Shown here in pieces: positions 1 to 7,514 of a stretch of 64,000 nucleotides of DNA. The position numbers and the translations under genes were made by a program. How positions within the stretch are numbered: the first letter of the stretch is position 1; each line of letters begins with the position of its first letter. This stretch comes from Lacipirellula limnantheis (GTDB lineage Bacteria > Planctomycetota > Planctomycetia > Pirellulales > Lacipirellulaceae): positions 4,679,786 to 4,743,785 of the forward strand of contig NZ_CP036339.1 of assembly GCF_007746075.1 (NCBI RefSeq), written 5' to 3'. The notes under the pieces were generated by a model. That model saw only the letters and a list, made by a program, of their open reading frames with translations. It was not told where the DNA came from and ran no database searches.

Positions 1-398
1 GTAGCGTAGCCCTCATGCGCGCTGCTTGCAAAAGGACGATTTGCGTCGACGCAACGTTAGCGTTCCGGGCGATGCCGAAACATTTCGCGAGGTCCGCTGC
101 ATAGTTCGGCGCGGCCTTGGTCCATGCGTCGCATTTCTGTCGTAATGCTTTCTGTCGCTACAGGAAAACTACGCAACCTATAACAAGACAACACCTTACG
201 ATTTGTGTCGCCCAAATGGAGTTTCGCGACAAATCGCGTCAATCAAACAAGCGTCGGATGGAATCCATCAATGTTGTCGCCTGATCCGTCACGACGACAA
301 AAACCCAAAGCACAGCGGTACAACACGTTAGGACTTTTGTCGCCTAAACGCGCTTAGGCGACACAAGTGCCAACGCGACAGAAGAAGGGCAACGTAGT
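1..398. other. Intergenic region with recurrent GTCGC/GCGAC motifs
   Basis: No convincing gene was seen here. The stretch from about 140 to 380 is dotted with the short motif TGTCGC and its complement GCGACA (near 155, 206, 226, 273, 338, 358 and 375), and it ends in the hairpin listed at 338-363. It lies downstream of the minus-strand GH44 gene, so it holds that gene's 3' region and whatever precedes it beyond the window edge. Confidence 0.5.
338..363. repeat. Perfect 10-bp inverted repeat downstream of GH44 gene
   Basis: TGTCGCCTAA (338-347) pairs perfectly with TTAGGCGACA (354-363) across a 6-base loop. It sits 36 bases past the stop codon of the minus-strand GH44 gene, so it could end or protect that transcript. 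On the minus strand it is not followed by a T-run, so intrinsic termination is only a possibility. Confidence 0.55.
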
Positions 399-2396
399 CT
401 AGTGACAAACAGCCCGCTTGCGACCAAGCGCCCTAACTCCCGGCGCCAAGCCAATGATCGTCGCGACCCAACTAGCTGGCTCCGGCACAACCGCCGAACT
501 CGGCGTCGCGCCGGCGCCCGCTTGGACGCCTCGCTGCCACGCAAGGAAATCGGCGCCGTCGACGTCGCCGTCGCGATCGTTGTCGCCGTCGCGGAACGAC
601 GCCCCGCTCGCCATGCCAAAGCCGGTTTCCCAAACCGCCAGATCATCCCCGTCGACGGCTCCGTCGAGATTAAAGTCGCCGTCAGCGCCGCTGCGGAGGA
701 CGATCGTCGAGACGCTGTAGGCCGGCATCGTGTAGAGGAAGGCGTTCACCAGTTCGATCGGAATATCAGCCACGCGCTGCGGCGTCGCGCTGGCGGAGGT
801 GAGCTGATAGACCTCGGCGAGATCGAATCGCCGGTCGTGCGTCACCTCGAGCGCCGTCGACTTGGCGGCAGCGGTCCGATTGATCGCCACGAGTATCATC
901 TGATTTGCATCTTGCGAATCGAGACTCGCGTAGACGGCCGATTGATCGAGAGAGGTCGTCGCGGCGGCGATCGACTCATCGCCGAAGCGGCCGCCTGCGC
1001 CGTCGTAGTTGAGATACATCTTGAACGCGCCGGAGGCGAACTGCGACTGGCTGTCGCCGTAAAGGCTCCAGAACGTGGCGGCGAACACGTCCTGCTTGCC
1101 GAAGACGCCCAAGGCGTCGGCCTGGGCGATGCCGCCCGAAATGTGGTTGGTGCCCCCGTAGTTGTACTCTGTGATGGCGATCTTCGTGCCCGGATTGAAG
1201 TCGTTGACGTCGCGTTGGACGCGCGGCAGCAGTCGGACCGGACCGGGATTGCCCGGGCTGCCCGTCCAGGTGCCCCATTGACTGATCCAACTCGTTTCCG
1301 TGTACGTCGGATCCCACAGCGAACGGGGAGCCTGGACGCGGGCCGCGACCACCGCCGCGGAATTGTCGTTCTCCGTAATGCGAACGCCGCCTCCCGTGGC
1401 TTCTGGATACCAGTGCAAATCGAGAACATCCATGAGCTTGCGGCCCTGCGCCGCTTCGGCGGCGGCAGTTTCCTTGAGCAGCCATTCGTAAAAGTGCAAT
1501 TCGCCCGACTGATCTCCCCCCGGATGAGACGGCGACGTCACCTTGTCTGTCGCGTCTTGCAGCTGAACGAAATCCTGCCAGCCGTACCCGACGCCGCCAA
1601 AGACTTTGGCGTTGGGATTAACGTCTTTGATCGCCGATGCGTGGGCAATCGTTTTGTCTCGCAGCTCGGCAAACGTCGGTTGCCCCGGATGTAGGCGTTG
1701 GTGAGTGTGGTTCCACAGGCCCGGTTCGTTGTCGAGACTGTAGAACACCTCTTGGCCCGGCTGTTTGGTTTGCTCGACCCAATTGACAAACTCGTCAGTG
1801 AAAACATATCCGTCAGTCTTGTTTGGCGCCAGCGCGAGCGGCGCGCCGGGATACTTTGCCGACTTCTTGGCTATCACCTCTCGCCAACGCGACGATGGGG
1901 CCGCTTGCGCCTCGGTAACCGGGCCAGACGTATCGGCGGAGGCGTACCCGGCAATCGGAACGGTGACGATGAGGGCGCGGTCGTTGGTCGCTGCCGATTG
2001 CAGCGACGGCAAGACGGCCTGGCCCGGAGGGGTATTGTTCGCGCCGCCGACGAGAAAGGTGTCGCTCTGGTGGAACCAATCGCTCCCGGCGTTCGACGCG
2101 TTGGTTTCCCAGTTGTACCCCGACCAGCGATTCCCGCCGAGCCGATCGACCGTCACCGGATTAGTGAGCGACGAGCCAGCGAAGAAGTTCATGCCGTAGA
2201 TGTATGGCGAGATTGCGCGCGACGGAGTCGCGAGCGAATTGATCGTGAGCCGCACGTCGGCGGAACCGGGGTTGTCCGGGGTGATTGCCGACGACTCGGT
2301 CGCCGACGTCGCCTGAATGACCAGCAACGCGGCAACCATCGCGAGGAGGCGCCAAGGTCGAAACGTCGCAGGGAACGTTCTCGTCGGGTAAAACAC
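399..2396 (-). CDS. Secreted glycoside hydrolase family 44 (endoglucanase/xyloglucanase) with dockerin-like repeats and PEP-CTERM
   Basis: A 665-residue secreted beta-glucanase of the GH44 type. After a short signal segment (about residues 15-33) comes the family start IYGMNFF, then a TIM-barrel with the acid/base Glu224 in SLDNEPGLW and the nucleophile Glu410 in AITEYNYGG. Residues ~575-630 hold two dockerin-like Ca-binding repeats (DFNLDGAVDGDD and DNDRDGDVDGAD). The C-terminus is a PEP-CTERM signal (VPEPAS, hydrophobic stretch, RKR), so the enzyme is probably sorted to the envelope. Known GH44 enzymes cleave cellulose, xyloglucan and related beta-1,4-glucans. The start is GTG with a GGGAGG Shine-Dalgarno 5 bases upstream; the next in-frame Met (residue 20) would cut the signal. 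It is the last gene of a minus-strand run with the DUF1559, lipoprotein and PEP-CTERM genes. Confidence 0.9.
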   Translation of the reverse strand: MFYPTRTFPATFRPWRLLAMVAALLVIQATSATESSAITPDNPGSADVRLTINSLATPSRAISPYIYGMNFFAGSSLTNPVTVDRLGGNRWSGYNWETNASNAGSDWFHQSDTFLVGGANNTPPGQAVLPSLQSAATNDRALIVTVPIAGYASADTSGPVTEAQAAPSSRWREVIAKKSAKYPGAPLALAPNKTDGYVFTDEFVNWVEQTKQPGQEVFYSLDNEPGLWNHTHQRLHPGQPTFAELRDKTIAHASAIKDVNPNAKVFGGVGYGWQDFVQLQDATDKVTSPSHPGGDQSGELHFYEWLLKETAAAEAAQGRKLMDVLDLHWYPEATGGGVRITENDNSAAVVAARVQAPRSLWDPTYTETSWISQWGTWTGSPGNPGPVRLLPRVQRDVNDFNPGTKIAITEYNYGGTNHISGGIAQADALGVFGKQDVFAATFWSLYGDSQSQFASGAFKMYLNYDGAGGRFGDESIAAATTSLDQSAVYASLDSQDANQMILVAINRTAAAKSTALEVTHDRRFDLAEVYQLTSASATPQRVADIPIELVNAFLYTMPAYSVSTIVLRSGADGDFNLDGAVDGDDLAVWETGFGMASGASFRDGDNDRDGDVDGADFLAWQRGVQAGAGATPSSAVVPEPASWVATIIGLAPGVRALGRKRAVCH

Positions 2397-2525
2397 CGAA
2401 GCCTCCCAGACAGCGGGATGAAGAGTGGGGCGATGTCTTCGATTCTTAGGGTTAGCGTCGAGCGTGGCAACGATCCGGCGAGCGCCACTTTACATCGCTA
2501 GCACAATGGGCGAGACGCTAGCTTG

Positions 2526-3788
2526 CTAGAATTCGTTGCGATTGAACGTGCCGCCGTCGGACGAGCACATAATCTTTTCCCAAGCGCCGAAATCTCGAAA
2601 GCCGCTGGGATCGTACGCAATGTTCTGGCCAGCGCCGTGGTGCGTCTCGATGTTCTCGGTGATGAACGCCACGCTGCCGTCGGCGAACGCGACGTTGATG
2701 CCGCCGACATGCTGACTGCGCGGTGCGGCCTGAAAACTGGTGCTGCCGCCGCTGCTGACTCCCATGCAGTTTTGAATCAGCGTGCTCTCCCCGACTTCGG
2801 CGACAGCACGGTTGGAGCCGAGGATGTTATCGGCTCCGCTGATGCACGAATTCGGTCCAATGCAGTCATCGGTGGAATGGCCCCAGACGCTGCTCGCCCC
2901 CGCCATGCCCATCGCCCAGATGCCGCGGCGATCGCCGGGGCTGAGGCCGGCGCGGAGTTCCGTCAGCAAGACCGTATTCGAGGTTCCGTCATCGATCTGC
3001 TTAATGGCGAGGGCCGTGTTGCCTCCCATCACGCCGCGCGTCCACGATAGATCGCCCCACGACGAATTGCCAAACCAGATCCAGGCGGGTTCCGTCTGAG
3101 TGGGTGAAAAGGCGAGATTGCCGTCTTTGCAATGGGAGAGGGAACCATTTGCCCCGTAGTTGCCGCGGGCCCAGTTGTCGCCTCCCTGAGCGGCGACGGC
3201 GTTGAACGGTTGCGTGTTGAATGCGCCGTCGGTCGGGCAGAGCATCGTCGGGATCTGCGTCCCCCGCTGCTCTCGATTGGCGTCCGCGGAGATGTACTCC
3301 TTGAAGTTGAAGCTGGAGTACAGCGTCTGCCGTTCGATGTACGGGAGGATCATGATCGCCCAATTAGGGCCGTGATATGGATTACCATCGACGCCCGTCA
3401 TGCCGCCGGCGGTGGGCGTATTTCCGCGGGCCTTCAGCGCTGCCTCGGAGTAGGTCAACGCCGGCGGAAACGTCTTCCTTGCGTCGTGATACGTGATGCA
3501 AGAGAGCGCGAGTTGCCTGATATTGTTCGTGCACTGGGATCGCCGCGCCGCTTCACGCGCGGACTGCACGGCAGGCAGCAGCAGCGCGACGAGAACGCCA
3601 ATAATCGCAATGACCACCAGCAGTTCAACGAGGGTAAATCCCCGCGCCAACTTGGCGGGACGAGTCGCAGGATGGCGACGGCAGCGCCTGGGAAATGCAG
3701 TAATCATCAACGCGCCTAACATTGAGCGACCGGCATCCGGCGGCAGCGAAATGCGGCTGACGGTCTTGGGAGTAACGCGGTTTGTCAT
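2526..3788 (-). CDS. DUF1559 pseudopilin-like protein
   Basis: A 420-residue planctomycete DUF1559 protein (SBP_bac_10 family). An N-terminal type IV pilin/GspG-like segment begins at about residue 50 with GFTLVELLVVIAIIGVLVAL, followed by the usual AREAARRSQCTNNIRQL. The C-terminal part has the family motif for the conserved end (HVGGINVAFADGSV). Such proteins are processed by a prepilin peptidase and are thought to form envelope structures; the exact role is unknown. The first Met at 3788 overlaps the lipoprotein stop as ATGA, which suggests translational coupling. It leaves an unusually long pre-pilin leader; Met at residue 23 or 27 is an alternative start. A second DUF1559/lipoprotein pair lies at 38382-39892. 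Confidence 0.88.
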   Translation of the reverse strand: MTNRVTPKTVSRISLPPDAGRSMLGALMITAFPRRCRRHPATRPAKLARGFTLVELLVVIAIIGVLVALLLPAVQSAREAARRSQCTNNIRQLALSCITYHDARKTFPPALTYSEAALKARGNTPTAGGMTGVDGNPYHGPNWAIMILPYIERQTLYSSFNFKEYISADANREQRGTQIPTMLCPTDGAFNTQPFNAVAAQGGDNWARGNYGANGSLSHCKDGNLAFSPTQTEPAWIWFGNSSWGDLSWTRGVMGGNTALAIKQIDDGTSNTVLLTELRAGLSPGDRRGIWAMGMAGASSVWGHSTDDCIGPNSCISGADNILGSNRAVAEVGESTLIQNCMGVSSGGSTSFQAAPRSQHVGGINVAFADGSVAFITENIETHHGAGQNIAYDPSGFRDFGAWEKIMCSSDGGTFNRNEF

Positions 3789-4261
3789 TTGCCGCCAGTT
3801 GGTTTTTGGACTTTGATCTCCAACGGGAGATTCGCCGTATCGATTTCAATCGGCGTCGTGTCGGGGCGTTGGTATTCCTTCGGCACGACATTGGCCGACT
3901 TCCCGTCCGCCGCGTAAGCGACGACCAGCACCTTGTGTTTGCCCGCCACGAGGCCATCGGCATTCTTATGCGTAGTGGCCGATGCAAAGGTCCCGTCGCT
4001 GACGTTGACGAGCGCAAAACCCTTCCGCGGATGGGTTTTCGCGTCGAGCGGCGGCGCCTCCGGATTGAACTTCAGCATGATCGACCCCGCAGGGATGAGC
4101 GATCCGTCGTCATAGGAGACCTTTCCGGAGACATCCACCAGGTCGTACGGATTGCTCCCGGAACAACCCGCGACGAGGCCGACGACGCACGCGATCGCCC
4201 AACGACTCCGCCGTTTACGACAAGTCGCTCCCCTGCAAATCATGCCAACTCTCATCGTCAT
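3785..4261 (-). CDS. Small lipoprotein, carboxypeptidase-regulatory-like fold
   Basis: A 158-residue secreted protein with a signal peptide ending in a lipobox-like GLVAGC (residues ~29-34), followed by a single beta-rich domain (DVSGKVSYDDGSLIPAGSI and later GKHKVLVVAY). This is the arrangement of the small transthyretin/carboxypeptidase-regulatory-like lipoproteins usually encoded beside DUF1559 genes in planctomycetes. A strong AGGAGG Shine-Dalgarno (4275-4270) stands 8 bases before the first ATG. The stop overlaps the start of the DUF1559 gene by four bases, so the two are co-translated. No catalytic motif is seen; an adhesive or structural envelope role is inferred. Confidence 0.75.
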   Translation of the reverse strand: MTMRVGMICRGATCRKRRSRWAIACVVGLVAGCSGSNPYDLVDVSGKVSYDDGSLIPAGSIMLKFNPEAPPLDAKTHPRKGFALVNVSDGTFASATTHKNADGLVAGKHKVLVVAYAADGKSANVVPKEYQRPDTTPIEIDTANLPLEIKVQKPTGGK

Positions 4262-4289
4262 GGCACGAGCCTCCTAGGAGTTCGCAGGA

Positions 4290-5183
4290 TCACGAGCGAC
4301 GGCGGCAGCGTGCCGCAATGGCAAGCGCCGCGACAATTCCGCCGACGGCCAGCGACGGTTCGGGCACTGCCGAGATGGCGTTCTTTTTGAACACGATGTT
4401 GTCGATCGTCGACACCACGGGGCTGCCGAACTCGCCGCTCCACGCCGCCAGATCGACGCCGTCGACGATGGCGTCAAAATTCGTGTCTCCCTGCTCCGGA
4501 CCGGCTTCCATATTGCCGAAATTTTGCTGCCAGATGAGGAAGTCTTGTCCATCGACGAACGTATCGAAGTTGAAGTCGGCGGTCGGCGCGTTGCTCCCCC
4601 CTTGGAAGCCGATGAACAGTTCAAAATAGGTCTTGGTGTCGCCTGCGGGGGCGGCAAGCCACGCTTGCGCCTTCGCCTTCCAGTCTTGGGCCCCGGCCGC
4701 GTTGCGATTACCGTCGGTCAGATCAATGACGAAGTGATTGAACGGCTCCGCCTCGCTGGGGACAGTTAGTGCGAACTCCTCCGTTTGCTGCCATCCGACA
4801 TGCTCGTTGTTGCCATTGAGCACGACAAAGACTTGCCGCCAAGCCATGCCGAAAGCGCCGATCGCATCGAGTTCGAGCGTATCGTTCGCGGCCACCAGTT
4901 GGGCGAGCGCCTCGCCGCCAGCCAGCTTCAGTCCAACCTGCCAGTTAGTATTGTGGTGCACCTTGAGCGCGCCGGTGCCCTGGGATAGCTGTGGAGTGAA
5001 TTCGGTCGACCAATTCGGTCCAAAGACTTCCCAGTTCACGCCAAGTGAACTACTGAGGTCGCCGTCGAACCCGGAGACTAGCGTATCCGCCGCCATGCTA
5101 CGCGCCTGTCCCATGACGCAAGCTGCGGCCAATACGAAGTAACCGGTCAATCGCCAGCCTTGAAGGAAATATGTGCGATTCAT
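4290..5183 (-). CDS. PEP-CTERM protein with dockerin-like repeats
   Basis: A secreted protein of 297 residues. A signal peptide (AACVMGQARSMAAD) leads into a beta-sandwich-like region (TLVSGFDGDLSSS...) that resembles the other PEP-CTERM protein at 5485-6123. Residues ~200-265 carry two dockerin-like repeats (DFNFDTFVDGQD and DTNFDAIVDGVD). It ends in VPEP, a hydrophobic helix and RCRRRS, the PEP-CTERM exosortase signal. I chose ATG 5183 because AAAGGG stands 7 bases before it; the in-frame GTG at 5189 lies only a base or so from that site. A carbohydrate-binding or surface role is inferred from the neighbouring glucanases. Confidence 0.8.
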   Translation of the reverse strand: MNRTYFLQGWRLTGYFVLAAACVMGQARSMAADTLVSGFDGDLSSSLGVNWEVFGPNWSTEFTPQLSQGTGALKVHHNTNWQVGLKLAGGEALAQLVAANDTLELDAIGAFGMAWRQVFVVLNGNNEHVGWQQTEEFALTVPSEAEPFNHFVIDLTDGNRNAAGAQDWKAKAQAWLAAPAGDTKTYFELFIGFQGGSNAPTADFNFDTFVDGQDFLIWQQNFGNMEAGPEQGDTNFDAIVDGVDLAAWSGEFGSPVVSTIDNIVFKKNAISAVPEPSLAVGGIVAALAIAARCRRRS

Positions 5184-5484
5184 GTCCACGCCCTTTAGAT
5201 TCGAAAAGTGTTAGTGCTCGCTGCGAACCGCTCTGCCGCCCGCCTGCCGCGACAGCTTCGTCTTGTCACAGACCGATGTTCTGAAAGCGTTCCGCCGGAA
5301 CGATTCCACGAACAAGGGTGTATTCGTCTCGTTATCGTGTTGAACTTGGTTTGAATAGCGCCGCGCCTCGACGCGGCCGGCCTGCCCCACTGCCCCCCAA
5401 GGCGCAGGGCAGGCCGGTAAACGCGTCGCGGGATACGGTTGCCGCGAGCGAAACCTCGCGTCCCACCGCTTCTTCCGTTGGCTG
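5184..5484. other. Intergenic region between two PEP-CTERM genes
   Basis: About 300 bases with no gene. It must contain the promoter of the minus-strand PEP-CTERM gene starting at 5183. The only structure recognised is the GC-rich inverted repeat at 5377-5417. Confidence 0.5.
5377..5417 (-). terminator. GC-rich stem-loop, probable terminator of PEP-CTERM gene
   Basis: CCGGCCTGCCC (5377-5387) pairs perfectly with GGGCAGGCCGG (5407-5417), giving an 11-bp stem with a 19-base loop. It lies 68 bases after the stop of the 5485-6123 gene on the minus strand. There is no T-run, so the call rests on position and stem strength. Confidence 0.5.
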
Positions 5485-6123
5485 CTAAGACCGGCGGCGG
5501 CGAATGAACGCCGCGCCGATCAATCCCCCGATCGCCATCGCCGCCGTCGCCGGTTCCGGCACGGCGGAGAAGCGAATGTTGTCGATCGTCGTCGTGATCT
5601 GCGACGGAGCGCCAACGTCACCCCCTTGGAAAATCAGATAGACCTGCCACCAGGATTGGTCGCCCGCAGCAGCCGCGGCTTTAAAGCCTTCCGCAGCTAG
5701 ATCAAGCGACACCGGCGTCGTTGCCCCGGCCGGAAGGTCGTACGGTCCACGTTGCGACCAACCGAGCCCCGCTCCTTGCATCACAATGAACAACTGACGC
5801 CATTCCGCCGTTGCCGGAACGGTGGCGTCGAGCAGGAACTTGTCGCTGCTCGCCACAATTGGCGCGACCGCGCCGCCGTCGAGCGTAAAGTTTTGCGTCC
5901 AACCAGTTCCGTGAGTCAGTTCAATGGCCGTGGAACCTTGAGTCGCCCCTGCTGCCGTGTAACTGTGGGTCAAGCCCGTCGACCAGGCAGGACCCGCGCT
6001 CGACGAGAGATCGCCTTCGAAGCCGGAGAGCAGCGTGTCGCCCCGTGCCGGCAACGCCAAGCACGCCGTCGCGACGAACGCGACGCGGCACGCGTGCGCA
6101 AGAAAGTTGCATCGATGCATCAT
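5485..6123 (-). CDS. PEP-CTERM protein, small secreted
   Basis: A 212-residue exported protein: signal peptide ending near LALPARGD, then a beta-rich region beginning TLLSGFEGDLSSS that clearly parallels the start of the 4290-5183 protein. It ends with VPEPATAAMAIGGLIGAAFIR and a basic tail, the PEP-CTERM sorting signal. It lacks the dockerin-like repeats. The reading frame stays open upstream to 6189, but ATG 6123 is preceded by AAAGG at 7-base spacing and begins right before the signal peptide, so I use it. Its location next to LacI and glucanase genes suggests a surface role in polysaccharide use; no enzymatic motif is visible. Confidence 0.78.
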   Translation of the reverse strand: MMHRCNFLAHACRVAFVATACLALPARGDTLLSGFEGDLSSSAGPAWSTGLTHSYTAAGATQGSTAIELTHGTGWTQNFTLDGGAVAPIVASSDKFLLDATVPATAEWRQLFIVMQGAGLGWSQRGPYDLPAGATTPVSLDLAAEGFKAAAAAGDQSWWQVYLIFQGGDVGAPSQITTTIDNIRFSAVPEPATAAMAIGGLIGAAFIRRRRS

Positions 6124-6271
6124 TAGTCGCCTTTCATGAGAAGTGGAGGAGTTGATGCGCCGGGCCGAGATGATGAGACGCAATTGCAATCGGGCCGGCC
6201 GACAAGGATTCGTCGATCACGATCTGTGCATAGGCATTGCCCTTGTTGTGAGAAGGCTGTGGAGCCACCCG

Positions 6272-7282
6272 CTAGCTCTCGCGCGGCGGGGCCGCGGTGG
6301 AACCGCGAACGATAAGTTGCGTCTTCACGTTTACCGAGGTTATAGCCGGCGCCGCCTTGGAACTTTCGCCCGTGAGGCTGCGAATAATCATCTCGGCGCC
6401 AAGGGTGCCGATCTTGTTGGCGTCGAAGCCGACGGTCGTCAGCGGCGGCGTCATGTACTTGGTGGCAAATTTGTCGTTGAAGCCAATTAAACTCAGATCG
6501 TTCGGGATTTTTAGACCGTATTGCCACATTGCATGTCCGATCAGCGTCGATTCGAGATCGCTGTAGCAGATCAGTCCGGTGGGCCGAGCGCCGCCGCGCG
6601 TGAGTACGGCGATCATTTCATCTTCAGCGCAATGCCAGAAGTTGGGCTCCAAACCCTCTTCAGTCATCGCCGTTTCGAACCCTTGGAACCGCTCCTGAAT
6701 ACTGCAGTGCGGCTTGACCGTCTTGTGGACGTAAAGACCGATGCGTCGATGCCCTAGCGCGATGAGATGGCGTGCCGCGGAATAGGACCCGGTCACGTCG
6801 TCGACCACGATATGGGGCATCTCGGGATCAGAGTTGTCCCCCAGCATCACGCAGGGGAGCGCGGCGTTGCGTAAACCGTCGCGAACCGCATCGGGCAGCG
6901 GCTGGAATGTCACGCAGCCATCCACATGCCCTCCCAACAGCAGTTCTTCCCAGTCGCCGCCGGCGTCAACAGGAACAAGCAGCAGGTGATGGTCGTGCTT
7001 GCGTAGCTCGCGGACGAGCCCCTGCAAGACTTTGTCGTTCACGCCCTCAAACACCCAGGCGTCGTCGGTGTAGAGGAGACCAATTCCCTTAGTCCTCTGC
7101 TCTGAAAAGGCGCGGGCCCGCAAATTTGGTCGGTAGCCGAGATTATCGGCGATCTGACGAATGCGGGCCGCCCGCTCCGCGCTATCTTTGCGATCGCCCT
7201 TTGTGTCGCCGCGCAGGACGCGGGCAACTGTCGAGCTGGAGACGCCAGCCTCGCGCGCAATGTCGTAAATGGTTGCGGGCAT
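6272..7282 (-). CDS. LacI-family transcriptional regulator
   Basis: A 336-residue LacI/GalR regulator. Residues 3-25 (TIYDIAREAGVSSSTVARVL) are the helix-turn-helix, followed by the hinge helix (LGYRPNLRARAFS, ~50-62). A periplasmic-binding-protein-like effector domain runs from ~65 to the end (VVDDVTGSYSAARHLIALGHRRIGL and a conserved DLSLIGFND). The effector is probably a sugar, given the flanking GH9 and GH44 enzymes. Three near-palindromic TGCCACCG sequences occur within the 175 bases upstream (7341, 7417, 7444), so autoregulation is likely. The second half of the hinge is less canonical than in PurR or LacI, and the ligand cannot be told from sequence. Confidence 0.9.
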   Translation of the reverse strand: MPATIYDIAREAGVSSSTVARVLRGDTKGDRKDSAERAARIRQIADNLGYRPNLRARAFSEQRTKGIGLLYTDDAWVFEGVNDKVLQGLVRELRKHDHHLLLVPVDAGGDWEELLLGGHVDGCVTFQPLPDAVRDGLRNAALPCVMLGDNSDPEMPHIVVDDVTGSYSAARHLIALGHRRIGLYVHKTVKPHCSIQERFQGFETAMTEEGLEPNFWHCAEDEMIAVLTRGGARPTGLICYSDLESTLIGHAMWQYGLKIPNDLSLIGFNDKFATKYMTPPLTTVGFDANKIGTLGAEMIIRSLTGESSKAAPAITSVNVKTQLIVRGSTAAPPRES

Positions 7283-7323
7283 ATGGAACTGAGGTAAGTT
7301 CGGCGTGCAAAGTCGGAAGGCGC

Positions 7324-7340
7324 GTTAGGTCTCACCTAAC
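7324..7340. repeat. Short perfect hairpin in lacI leader
   Basis: GTTAGGT (7324-7330) pairs with ACCTAAC (7334-7340) around a 3-base loop. It abuts the first operator-like sequence and lies about 45 bases upstream of the lacI-type start, so it could be in the 5' UTR of the regulator mRNA or be part of an operator. Confidence 0.4.
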
Positions 7341-7354
7341 TGCCACCGGTCGCA
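7341..7354. promoter_or_regulatory. LacI-type operator-like site 1
   Basis: TGCCACCGGTCGCA shares the TGCCACCGGT half with the sites at 7417 and 7444 and is centred on CCGG. It lies 59 bases upstream of the LacI-family start. LacI-family proteins typically bind 14-20 bp palindromes with a central CG. Confidence 0.55.
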
Positions 7355-7416
7355 GAACACTAACCGGCTATAACGAATATAGCTTAGAAACGAGAAGAAT
7401 AGACGAGCCAGAGAAG

Positions 7417-7430
7417 TGCCACCGATGGCA
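7417..7430. promoter_or_regulatory. LacI-type operator-like site 2
   Basis: TGCCACCGATGGCA has perfect TGCCA/TGGCA arms around CCGA. It is the second of three related sequences upstream of the LacI-family gene, spaced 76 bases from site 1 and 27 from site 3. Confidence 0.6.
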
Positions 7431-7443
7431 ATTTAATGCGACC

Positions 7444-7457
7444 TGCCACCGGTGTCA
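7444..7457. promoter_or_regulatory. LacI-type operator-like site 3
   Basis: TGCCACCGGTGTCA has a CACCGGTG palindromic core with TG/CA ends, the best match of the three to a LacI-family operator. It lies just after the GH9 stop and upstream of the regulator's promoter. Confidence 0.6.
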
Positions 7458-7514
7458 ACTAATTTCCTGACAGTTTTTTCAGGTGGCGACGTCGCCAATC
7501 TCGACCTGGCAAAC

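Noticed and set aside
402..1694. Long open frame of 430 codons on the plus strand, antisense to the GH44 gene
   Set aside because: It is an antisense shadow of a high-GC gene with no family features and an Arg-rich composition.
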